Assembly (NCBI RefSeq): GCF_029407905.1
Contig: NC_073637.1
Location: forward strand, 57,660,501 to 57,724,500
DNA: 64,000 bases
Direction: 5' to 3'
Origin: Bubalus kerabau
Lineage: Eukaryota; Chordata; Mammalia; Artiodactyla; Bovidae
The notes under the pieces are model-generated. The model had not been told where the DNA came from, searched no databases, and saw only the letters and a program-made list of their open reading frames with translations. A program made the translations under genes and the position numbers. Of this stretch, positions 34,393 through 43,927 are shown one piece after another (the stretch's first letter is position 1; each line of letters starts with the position of its first letter).

Positions 34393-35255
34393 TCAGATCA
34401 GATCAGTTGCTCAGTCGTGTCCGACTCTTTGTGACCCCATGAATCGCAGCACGCCAGGCCTCTCTGTCCATCACCAACTCCCGGAGTTCACTCAGACTCA
34501 AGTCCTTCGAGTCAGTGATGCCATCCAGCCATCTCATCCTCTGTCGTCCCCTTTTCCTCCTGTCCCCAATCCCTCCCAGCATCAGAGTCTTTTCCAATGA
34601 GGCAACTCTTCGCATGAGGTAGCCAAAGTACTGGAGTTTCAGCTTTAACATCATTCCTTCCAAAGAATTCCCAGGGCTGATCTCATTCAGAATGGACTGG
34701 TTGGATCTCCTTGCAGTCCAAGGGACTCTCAAGAGTCTTCTCCAACACCACAGTTCAAAAGCATCAATTCTTCGGCGCTCAGCCTTCTTCACAGTCCAAC
34801 TCTCACATTCATACATGACCACAGGAAAAACCATAGCCTTGACTAGACAGACCTTGTTGGCAAAGTAATGTCTCTGCTTTTGAATATGTATCTAGGATGG
34901 TCATAACTTTCCTTCCAAGGAGTAAGCGTCTTTTAATTTCATGGCTGCAGTCATCATCTGCAGTGATTTTGGAGCCCAGAAAAATAAAGTCTGACACTGT
35001 TTCCACTGTTTCCCCATCCATTTCCCATGAAGTGATGGGACCGGATGCCATGATCTTCGTTTTCTGAATGTTGAGCTTTAAGCCAACTTTTTCACTCTCC
35101 ACTTTCACTTTCATCAAGAGGCTTTTTAGTTCCTCTTCGCTTTCTGCCATAAGGGTGTTGTCATCTGCATATCTGAGGTTATTGATATTTCTCCCGGCAA
35201 TCTTGATTCCAGCTTGTGTTTCTTCCAGTCCAGTGTTTCTCATGATGTACTCTGC
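34393..35255 (-). mobile_element. BovB LINE 3' part inside L1, with frameshifted RT C-terminus
   Basis: Reversed BovB from the tail ATCAGATCAGATCAG to 'catgatgtactctgc'. On the minus strand it decodes as AEYIMRN.GLEETQAGIKIAGRN, then the catalytic YADD box (followed by NTLMAESEEEL), then the ORF2 C-terminus ending in ...SRTRLSN. Two single-base deletions (near 34855 and 34893, judged against the copy at 42.5 kb) shift the frame between these parts, so it is a pseudogene fragment. Only 60 bp of L1 separates it from the BovB at 34000. Confidence 0.93.
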
Positions 35256-35324
35256 TAATACAACATTGTTAAACAACTATACTCTGATATAAAGTTTAAA
35301 AAAGAAAGAAGAACAAAAATGTCT

Positions 35325-35475
35325 CCACAGAGCTCACTAGCCCTTGACAACCACATGAGGACACAAGGAGAAGTCTGTAACTCAGAAAAGGACCCTCACC
35401 AGACCCTGCACTCTGATCTGAGGTGCCCAGCCTCCAGAATTGAAAGCAATAAATTTCTATTGTTTCTAAGCTCAA
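35325..35475 (+). repeat. MaLR-type LTR fragment
   Basis: 'cacatgaggacacaaggagaag', 'ccctcaccagaccctgcactctgatc', then 'ccagcctccagaattgaaagcaataaatttctattgtttctaagc' is the R/U5 side of an MST/MLT1-type ERVL-MaLR LTR, including its AATAAA. Confidence 0.75.
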
Positions 35476-35477
35476 AA

Positions 35478-35707
35478 CAGGACAAATGAAAAACAAAGAA
35501 AAAAACAGAAACAGATTCACAAACACAGAAAACAAATGCATGGTTATCAAAGGGGAAGAGGCGGGGAGGAATAAACTATGAGTTTGGGATTAACAGAGCC
35601 ATGCTTCTATATATAAACTAGATAAACAACAAGGTCATACTGTACGGCACAGGGAACTTCAATAAATATCTTGCGATAACCTATAATGGCTAAGAATCTG
35701 AAAATGA

Positions 35708-35754
<47 letters not shown>

Positions 35755-35838
35755 ACTGAATTACTTTGCTGTATACAAGAAACAAACATAACATTGTAAA
35801 CCAACTATACTTCAATAAAAAATTGATAATAAAAAATG
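35478..35838 (+). mobile_element. L1 LINE 3'UTR
   Basis: 'aacagaaacagattcacaaacacagaaaac', 'aaggtcatactgtacggcacaggg', a TG/TA microsatellite (35708-35752), then 'gaattactttgctgtatacaag', ending 'cttcaataaaaaattgataataaaaaat'. A second L1 tail only 165 bp from the one ending at 35312, with a MaLR fragment between. Confidence 0.88.
35708..35752. repeat. (TG)n(TA)n microsatellite in L1 3'UTR
   Basis: About 13 TG units flanked by TA repeats on both sides. It sits at the same L1 position as the shorter repeat near 24.2 kb. Confidence 0.95.
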
Positions 35839-36290
35839 GAGCTGCTGATCCATCAGAGTTTCAGACAATGAGAAGGGCAAATAGAGCATGTAGGGGGTAT
35901 ACTCACTTTTCAGACAACAGCCAGGAAATCACACTCATCACTTTTGCTTTTACTGAATCACACTCATCACTTTTGCTTTTACTGCTTTTATTGGCTTAAT
36001 CACAAGCGAATCTGAGCAATACCCTGTCATTGGGTGGCCACAGCCTGACAATGGGTGGCCTCCATTGCTATTACAATGGAGGAAGGGAGATTAGACTTTG
36101 GTAGTCCGGACTGCTAGCAGTCTCTTCACAGAGGTCAGGCTTCTCCGCCAGCTATGTGATAGGATGCCTAAAAGATGAACCACAGTGGAGTCTCTGTCAC
36201 GGATAGACAGCTCTTTACTTGAATATCAGAATAATGTCTATTGTGTACACTTGTCAGAAATGTTCTTTCAAGGATGCTGAAAGTGAAGGT
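35839..36290. other. Unique sequence with a 29-bp tandem repeat
   Basis: Holds a perfect 29-bp duplication (35927-35955 and 35956-35984) and two copies of a (a/t)tgggtggcc word near 36030-36060. No gene recognised. Confidence 0.5.
35927..35984. repeat. 29-bp perfect tandem duplication
   Basis: Two identical head-to-tail copies of a unit beginning aatcacactcatcac and ending ttttactg. It lies outside any recognised repeat family. Confidence 0.95.
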
Positions 36291-36488
36291 GTTCGTTGCT
36301 CTATCATGTCCAGTTCTTTGCAACCCCATGGACTGTAGACCACCAGGGTCCTCTGTCCTTAGGATTTTCCAAGTAGAATACTGGAGTGGGTTGCCACTCC
36401 CTTCTCCAGGGGATCTTCCTGACCCAGGGATTGAACCTGGGTCTCTCACATTGCAGGCAGATTCTTTACCATCTGAGCTACCAGGGAA
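36291..36488 (-). mobile_element. Bov-tA SINE
   Basis: Reversed Bov-tA from 'gttcgttgctctatcatgtcc' to 'ctgagctaccagggaag'. Flanking gatgctgaaagtgaaggt (36273-36290) and gatgcttgaaggtgaaggt (36489 on) look like an imperfect TSD. Confidence 0.9.
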
Positions 36489-36507
36489 GATGCTTGAAGG
36501 TGAAGGT

Positions 36508-39500
36508 ATTGCTCAGACCTCTGGTCTCCGATACTGATATTTTCTTTAAAAAAAGGTGAAATTTTGCTGAGGCTGTGTTGGGCTTTAGAATCAGGAGGTA
36601 CCCAGAGGTCTGTAAATATTTTCTTTTAAAGGTTCAGATTATTTGTTTACATTCTTTGTAAATTGATGTAAAAGCCACTAGCATAAAACAAGCTGGCACA
36701 TTCAGAAAGGCGCTTCTCAGCCCCAGCAATGCCTGACTCGGCCCTGACAGTGTTAGCTGCTAAGGGAAGGTAGACAATAGATGCTGTATTCGCCCCTGCT
36801 TCTAAAAGAGCTGCCTTGTTGCTAGTAAGTCCTTTGGAAATTTTATTTTCTTGGTAATTTTATTTTACATAAAGTGGGATGTGTACGTGGACTCCAGCCA
36901 CAAATCAATCTATCAGCTACCTACTACATATATATTATTTTTAATTATAAACTCTATTTTATTCTTTTAAAAATATTATTCTGAGAAAGGGAATATAGGC
37001 TATGTCCAAGGTGATCTATGAAACAAAGCAAAAAGGAATGAAGAAACCTTGAATGAGACGAACTTAAAGATGAGGAAATCTATATGGTTTAGCTTCACAT
37101 CAGGGCTTTCTTTCTTCTAATTATTAAATAGAATTTGCACTGAACTTTCAGAAATTTATTTGTGTTGTTGCAATCTTTTCAAATCTGTTGTAATTCCTAC
37201 TCCTGAAGTCCCACAGTATTACATTATTCTAGAACTCTTGGACTCAGTCTCCAGAAGAAGCAAAATTGTCTAAAGACTTTGAAATATTTAAATCATAGAG
37301 ATCTGTTACATGTATATTCTTTAAAATAAGTTGGTATCAGGGAATTTTAACTTAATTGTTCATCTTAATAAAAAATAGCACAATATCTATTTCATAATAG
37401 TACAATAAGAATAGAAGCCTCTCTGCTAGAGAGCATGAAATCAAAAGCATCACATATTATATTAAAACTCCAAAAAATCCAGTCATTTCCAACAATGATT
37501 TGTGGCAAATCTTTACTGCTTAATTATTCATTAAAGTGTTTGTTTAATAGATACATTTCTGAAACAGAAATTTTAAATTATTATTTAATAGGAAGAGTAT
37601 GTGAGAATTTCTGTTTTTATCATTAATTTTTATTTGACTTTTTAATCTGTCAAATGTTTTCAGTTGGAAAATACCACGATAAGCAATTAGTAGGAAAGCA
37701 GTCAGCTTTCCTACAGCTCAGAGTTGTAGGAAAGAGAGGCACTTTGTGTCTCTACCAAAATGTAGGATTTTGGTATTTAGTTTCTGCATTATAATCTAGC
37801 TATTTCCTACTTTTAGTGTGCCCCCGCTCCTTTCAGTTCAATCATGAGGCATCCCTAAACACAGGGCAAAGTCTTCACTGATCTCACGACAGGAGATTCT
37901 CCTTGCTTGTTGTAAATCCTGATTGCCTGGCTTACTGCTGCATATGGGCAGTTTAAGGGGCAGCTCTGATGGCAGCTGTCAATCACATCCATGAGATGAT
38001 GAAGGAACTGAATCCATCAGTTCAGTTCAGAGGAACTTTGTGCAGTCTGGGAGGTGGCACATGTATCAGTATTGGCTCATCTATATGTAGACTACTATTA
38101 GAATCACAATAGAAAATTCAGGAACTGGATGTCAAAAAAAGGAAATGAGAGAGAGAGAGTGAGCGAGCGAGAGAGAGACTGCTGCTGTATCAGCTGTTTT
38201 GTAAGCTAGATTTACACTATGAGAAAATGCACTGCATATATTTCTTTCCTGGTAGAAATGTTTCCAGCACTGATAAAAAAGCTTCTTAACTATCTTTTCA
38301 TTTTTCACAGTTGACAATGTGATTTGAGACAATCACCTAGAACTTGAATGTGGGTCATAATACTTGTGACTGGATTTCCATTGACTATTGTTGAATGTAA
38401 CTCTAGTCTTTTAAAAAATCAATCAATACTGAAAAAGAATTGCCAGACATTACCCAGACTCGTATTATAATTTTTACAAGCATATCATAGGTGGCCAAAT
38501 TGTTTTAAAAAGTTCTTTTTCTTTGCCCCAGTGGGCTAGAGAGTTTGAGATGTCTCTCATGAGTGAGTGATAAATCCATTTTAACCTTGTGGAAGGTTAG
38601 TGCCAAAGCATAAAGTAAAGCTTTATATTTCAAAGTCTATACTTTGCTCAACAACACAACCACAAAATATATTGCAAATGATAAACCATATGAAATGAAA
38701 GTTTCAATACTTATTTGGCCATTTTCACTCCAGTCTAGATGGTACAAAACACTCACATTCATTATTATTGCAGACAATTCAGTTTTTTTTCAGAAGACCT
38801 TCAGGGAACTGAGATTGTGGTAAGATTTAAATGGTGTGTATGTGTATCATGGTTTCAGCTCATTTAAGAGATTTGTTTATACCACCTTAGTCAGAATATA
38901 GAAAATTAGAAATGAACAAATGTGCTTCATTTCCCTTTTTTAGGAATTAAAACTAAGATCTAACACAAATAGTTGTTCGTTTAGTCTCAAACTTTCCCTC
39001 ATTAGAGAAACTCACTTTTATCAGCAATATTTTGTTTAAAGATACTGATTTATTAAGCTTTATCTCATATAAGAATCAAAATTATACTGAAGATGTTAGC
39101 AGGGTATAATTTGATTTTTGTATGCATATTTTGTTAGAGATAATTGTATAAATTGATTTTGCTGATAGAGTAAACAAGTACAAAAGAGAACTTTCCAGGG
39201 AAACTAAGCATTAATGTTTCATGTTCCTCTTTAACACTGAACTTTGAAATCATATTTTGTTAAAATTAAACTATCTTCTTTTTGCTCAGAGTAATGTGGA
39301 TAAAGTTCTAATTTTTGAAGAGTGATGAGATCATTTTTGTTTAGAAAATATATGTGAACTAAAAATAGCAAATCTTATGCAGCCACCTAAAAGCGAATAT
39401 TTCACAAGTTCTTCATGAGATACATATGTACATGTAAAACTAGGATTTTAATAGCTTGGATGGAAGTTATGATGGGGGAAAAAGCAGTGAAATTTCATTT

Positions 39501-39627
39501 AAAGACAAATCGACAAATTGTGTGTATATGTGTGTTTTCTTATGACCCTATGACCTTCTTCTGCTGACTATAGGACCTAATTTGTCTTGGTAGTCACTGT
39601 TCATTCTTGACTAGGTCTAGCTGTCTA
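36508..39627. other. 3.1-kb repeat-poor segment
   Basis: No interspersed repeat is recognised over about 3.1 kb, which is unusual here. A GA/GC-rich simple repeat lies at 38148-38180. Small inverted repeat taggaaagc/gctttccta at about 37690-37712. A CAGCTG E-box directly followed by TCAATCA sits at 37973-37986. No exon is supported. Could contain conserved non-coding elements. Confidence 0.4.
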
Positions 39628-39679
39628 TGGGGTCGCACAGAGTTGGACAAGACTGAAGTGACTTAGCAGCAGCAGCAGA
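39628..39679 (+). mobile_element. Bov-A2 SINE 3' end fragment
   Basis: 'ctatggggtcgcacagagttggacaagactgaagtgacttagcagcagcagcag' is only the last about 52 bp of Bov-A2 with its AGC tail. The only Bov-A2 piece on the + strand. Confidence 0.85.
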
Positions 39680-40069
39680 ATAAGAATATGTTGTGCATGA
39701 TTGAGCAATGCTATTATCCTAAACCAATAAATAAGTTTCAATATGCTACTTACAGTTTGTTTCTATAAGTCACATTAATAAAAGGCACAAGGATATTATG
39801 AAATGCTTTACCATGTAGAACTGCAAATTAAATGTCAAATTTTAATATTTAAAGTTGCTAAACTCTATTCAAATATTTAGAACTTGGAACTTGCTTATAC
39901 TTTAATAATTAAGTTAAATTTAGGACTAGCTGTAACTATATTTTTCAATAGCACAGAGAAACATTTTTCAAAAGAAGTTAGTTTTAGTCTTACTAGTGCT
40001 TTTATCACATCAATCAAGAAGGGCATGGTGGGAGATTTGTTGGTTATTTCTCAGAAGACATCTTTGAGA
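39680..40069. other. Unique AT-rich spacer
   Basis: A 62-codon plus frame at 39884-40072 has no recognisable feature. Nothing else recognised. Confidence 0.4.
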
Positions 40070-40532
40070 TAGTTCAGTTCTCAGTCATGTCCGACTCTTT
40101 GCGACCCCATGAATCTCAGCACGCCAGGCCTCCCTGTCCATCACCAACTCCCAGAGTTCACCCAAACTCATGTGCATCGAGTTGGTGATGCCATCCAGCC
40201 ATCTCATCATCTGTTGTCCCCTTCTCCTCCTGCCCCCAATCCCTCCCAGCATCAGAGTCTTTTCCAATGAGTCAATTCTTCACATGAGGTGGCCAAAGTA
40301 TTGGAGTTTCAGCTTCAGCATCAGTCCTTCCAATGAACACCCAGGACTGATCTCCTTTAGGATGGACTGGTTGGATCTCCTTGCAGTCCAAGGGACTCAC
40401 AAGAGTCTTCTCCAACACCACAGTTCAAAAGCATCAATTCTTCGGCGCTCAGCTTTCTTCACAGTCCAACTCTCACATCCATACATGACCACTGGAAAAA
40501 CCATAGCCTTGACTAAATGGACCCTTGTTGGC
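40070..40532 (-). mobile_element. BovB LINE 3' end, ending at a poly-A/T junction
   Basis: Reversed BovB from 'tagttcagttctcagtcatgtccg' to 'gacccttgttggc'. The ORF2 C-terminal frame is broken. The 5'-truncation point (right end) is fused directly to 21 A residues (40533-40553) rather than to ordinary flank. Confidence 0.93.
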
Positions 40533-40533
40533 A

Positions 40534-40655
40534 AAAAAAAAAAAAAAAAAAAATAGTATTTACCTCCCCTTCTACCTCACTGCTGAGCTAAATTTGGAAA
40601 ACTCAGCGGTGAGGTAGAAGGGGAGGTAAATACTATATATTTTTTTTTTTTTTTT
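40534..40655. repeat. Long near-perfect inverted repeat (54-bp arms)
   Basis: Left arm: A-run plus tagtatttacctcccctt..ctgctgag (to 40587). Loop of 14 nt (40588-40601). Right arm: ctcagcggtg..ggaggtaaatactat plus a T-run (40602-40655). The inner 35 bp has one mismatch, and the outer A/T runs extend pairing to about 54 bp with three mismatches. Confidence 0.96.
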
Positions 40656-41705
40656 GTAAATGGAGAAATGTAGAGTGACTGAGTTTCCAATGCTGCTTTG
40701 GGAGCAGAAGTGCACAAAGCATGAAACATCTTGACTCATCTATCTTGTCAAACAGGACATCTCCACTCTCATCTGCTTGCTCACCTTTCACATCAGCTAA
40801 ACAGTGAGAACCTCAGGTTTCTCTCGACTGACAAAGGGCTGGCCAGATCTGCACTGCAGGGTCTCAGACGTTACTACGACAGTGACACCTTTCCCCCCAT
40901 ACTTGGACCCTTGATTTGCTTACTCTTTTCTTTGCCCTCTTACTATCTGACTTTGGCAAGGGAGAGAAAACCTATTTGCAAAAGGATTTTATTACTTTAG
41001 GACTGATAGCTGTAGACAGTGATAGAGTTTCAGAGTTATCCATTTCCTGATTTCTTAGGATGGGTTTTCAACTAAGTACAAAACTTAGTCTCGGTAGGCT
41101 TACATCTATGTAGTCTGACAAATCCAACTTAATTATTGATGATGATGATTATTAATTATCCCAGAATAATTCTATTGTTCCCCTTTTGCTCTGTCTATAT
41201 ATAGCAAGTAAGAGTAAATGAGCTAAATGGGAGCTAAGGGTTCTTCCTCCCTGTGGACCAGATAGCAACCAGGCAAAGACAAAGGTCCATCCATCTTCAG
41301 GTTCTGTTTGAGTCAGGTATTTATGCCTCAGAGAATATGTACTTATGGTTCTTAATTTGTAACTTTTAAGGAAAGAGTTCATTAAAAAATAACAGAAGGA
41401 AAATAAATCAAATAGGTTGCTCATGGAATTTTGGTTTATAGTTCAATTAAAAATACACATTTAATTGCAGAGACCTTTAAAAATACATATTTTGATTAAT
41501 TTATTCACTGGTCATTTTTCCCAAGATGGTTCTGAATGTTCAGCTGTTTAGAGAGCTAGGTTCATCCTCCCGCTATCTGAAAATCCTTTGAGGCTTAATT
41601 TGTTGCGCTCTCTCCATGGGCACCATTTTCCACTGTTGATGCTGCCCTTATACTTGGTTATCATCTCTGAGCATCTCTTGTCTGTGTTTTAGAAAAAAGC
41701 TTGTT
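40656..41705. other. Unique intergenic sequence
   Basis: About 1 kb. An 89-codon plus frame (40731-41000) and a 90-codon minus frame (41152-41424) have no known domain. No repeat family recognised. Confidence 0.4.
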
Positions 41706-41717
41706 AAGTCTCTCTTT

Positions 41718-41993
41718 GCTGCTGCTGCTGTTAAGTCACGTCAGTTGTGTCCGACTCTGTGCGACCCCATAGATGGCAGCCCACCAGGCTCCGCCGTCCC
41801 TGGGATTCTCCAGGCAAGAACACTGGAGTGGGTTGCCATTTCCTTCTCCAATGCATGAAAGTGAAAAGTGAAAGTGAAGTCGCTCGGTCATGTCCGACAC
41901 TTAGCAACCCCGTGGACTGCAACCTACCAGGCTCCTCCATCCATGGGATTTTCCGGGCAAGAGTATTGGAGTGGGGTGCCATTGCCTTCTCCA
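41718..41993 (-). mobile_element. Bov-A2 SINE
   Basis: GCTGCTGCTGCTG start, both monomers and the end 'gtgccattgccttctcc'. Perfect 12-bp TSD aagtctctcttt at 41706-41717 and 41994-42005. Among the better-preserved copies. Confidence 0.96.
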
Positions 41994-42005
41994 AAGTCTC
42001 TCTTT

Positions 42006-42552
42006 GAGTACCTTACAAATCAGAGTCTATTACTAGCAGGATTTGTTGCACTTAGTAAAAAGCCTAGTTATTTACCAATTTTCTCTCTTAAAAACCAAGC
42101 TATTGATGCTGTTTATCCCTTAAGTGTTATACATCCTCCTCCCCTTTATCTGACTGAGATCCCTTGGACTAAGTATCTCAGTTTTCTAGTCTTGGCTTCT
42201 TTTCTAACTTGTTCCTGGTGGGAGGACTTATTTATATTCCTCTCAATTGGGTAGTAATATTGATTTAGAGGTGGTGTCCCCCCAGATGGAGAGATGGCCT
42301 TAGGAAACAAAGCAAAGACCTCTTGATGGCACTTGAGGATTTTTCTGTAAGCTTCTGGGAAATAACTGTACATTCAAAAGTGCAATGACAGAAGTTCCAT
42401 CCTGCACCACAATCCACTACATTATATAGAATTTAAAAAGTATTCAGCTATACCTAAAAGTTGAGAACTGTTACTCACTCTTTCAAAATGCAATCCATTT
42501 TATGCCTGCAGCTAACAAAACAGTCTGAGACCTATGTTTTTTTGGGTTTTCA
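42006..42552. other. Unique intergenic sequence
   Basis: Non-repetitive. The region just before the BovB (42535-42552) is T/G-rich (gtttttttgggtttt). No exon supported. Confidence 0.4.
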
Positions 42553-43927
42553 GCAGTGGCCACAGGACTGGAAAAGGTCAGTTTTCATTCTAATCTCAAA
42601 GAAAGGCAATGCCAAAGAATGCTCAAACTACTGCATAATTGCACTCATCTCACACGCTAGTAAAGTGATGCTAAAAATTCTCCAAGCCAGGCTTCAGCAA
42701 TATGTGAACCATGAACTTCCTGATGTTCAAGCTGGTTTTAGAAAAGGCAGAGAAACCAGAGATCAAATTGCCAACATCCGCTGGATCATAGAAAAAGCAA
42801 GAGAGTTCCAGAAAAACATCTATTTCTGCTTTTTTGACTATGCCAAAGCCTTTGACCATGTGGATCACAATAAACTGTGGAAAATTCTGAAAGAGATGGG
42901 AATACCAGACCACCTGATCTGCCTCTTGAGAAATTTGTATGCAGGTCAGGAAGCAACAGTTAGAACTGGACATGGAACAACAGACTGGTTCCAAATAGGA
43001 AAAGGAGTTCATCAAGGCTGTATATTGTCACCCTGTTTATTTAACTTATATGCAGAGTACATCATGAGAAACGCTGGACTGGAAGAAACACAAGCTGGAA
43101 TCAAGATTGCTGGGAGAAATATGAATAACCTCAGATATGCAGATGACACCACCCTTATGGCAGAAAGTGAAAAGGATCTCAAAAGCCTCTTGATGAAGGT
43201 GAAAGTGGAGAGTGAAAAAGTTGGCTTAAAGCTCAACATTCAGAAAATGAAGATCATGGCATCTGGTCCCACCACTTCATGGGAAATGGATGGGGAAACA
43301 GTGGAAACAGTGTCAGACTTTATTTTTCTGGGCTCCAAAATCACTGCAGATGGTGACTGCAGCCATGAAATTAAAAGACGCCTACTCCTTGGAAGGAAAG
43401 TTATGACCAACCTAGATAGCATATTCAAAAGCAGAGACATTACTTTGCCAACAAAGGTTCATCTAGTCAAGGCTATGGTTTTTCCTGTGGTCATGTATGA
43501 ATGTGAGAGTTGAACTGTGAAGGAGGCTGAGTGCCGAAGAATTGATGCTTTTGAACTGTGGTGTTGGAGAAGACTCTTGAGAGTCCCTTGGACTGCAAGG
43601 AGATCCAACCAGTCCATCCTAAAGGAGATCAGCCCTGGGATTTCTTTGGAAGGAATGATGCTAAAGCTGAAACTCCAGTACTTTGGCCACCTCATGTGAA
43701 GAGTTGACTCATAGGAAAAGACTCTGATGCTGGGAGGGATTGGGGGCAGGAGGAGAAGGGGACCCCAGAGGATGAGATGGCTGGATGGCATCACTGACTC
43801 GATGGACATGAGTCTGAGTGAACTCCAGAAGTTGGTGATGGACGGGGAGGCCTGGCATGCTGCGATTCATGGGGTCGCAAAGAGTCGGACACGACTGAGC
43901 GACTGATCTGATCTGATCTGATCTGAT
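42553..43927 (+). mobile_element. BovB LINE, 1.4 kb, RT domain to tail
   Basis: Longest BovB in the window. It starts inside ORF2 at 'cagcagtggccacaggactgg' and ends with the conserved 'aaagagtcggacacgactgagcgactg' plus an ATCTG pentanucleotide tail (about 43907-43927). 5'-truncated: the endonuclease region and 5'UTR are absent. No clear TSD seen. Confidence 0.96.
42554..43905 (+). pseudogene. BovB ORF2 reverse-transcriptase fragment, truncated and with nonsense mutations
   Basis: The frame is open from upstream non-BovB sequence (ATG at 42461) to 43513, 350 codons, of which about 320 are BovB ORF2. RT motifs are visible in order: AGFRKGRETRDQIANIRWII; motif A with the first catalytic Asp in FDYAKAFDHVDH (about residues 125-136); GVHQGCILSPCLFNLY; and the YADD box at residues 226-229 (43136-43147). 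A thumb/C-terminal region follows. A TGG-to-TGA change at 43514-43516 (where other copies have ESWTVKKAE) ends the frame. Two further in-frame stops follow at 43700 (CGA-to-TGA type) and near 43712. In intact RTE elements this protein makes cDNA at the target site. Here the N-terminal endonuclease is missing, so the copy cannot move by itself. High similarity to other local copies suggests a fairly recent insertion. Confidence 0.93.

Larger units (their letters stand above)
32979..35312 (+). mobile_element. L1 LINE 3' end broken into four blocks by younger insertions
   Basis: The L1 blocks are 32979-33351, 33621-33999, 34334-34392 and 35256-35312. In order they read ORF2 end ('aatcccacatctgggcatacatctgg', 'gacatggaagcaacctaa'), 3'UTR ('tgtgtggaatctaagaaaatgatac', 'gacccactgtatagcaaaggg'), and the terminus ('cactttactgtacacttgaaac' then 'caacattgttaaacaactatac'). 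Removing the inserts restores collinearity. Confidence 0.88.

Noticed and set aside
34106..34600. 164-codon + strand frame joining two repeats
   Set aside because: It runs across two antisense BovB copies and an L1 remnant, so it is an artefact of repeat juxtaposition.
42461..42552. ATG-started N-terminal extension of the BovB RT frame
   Set aside because: The first about 30 codons are non-BovB flanking DNA that happens to be open. No sign of a real fusion gene or promoter.
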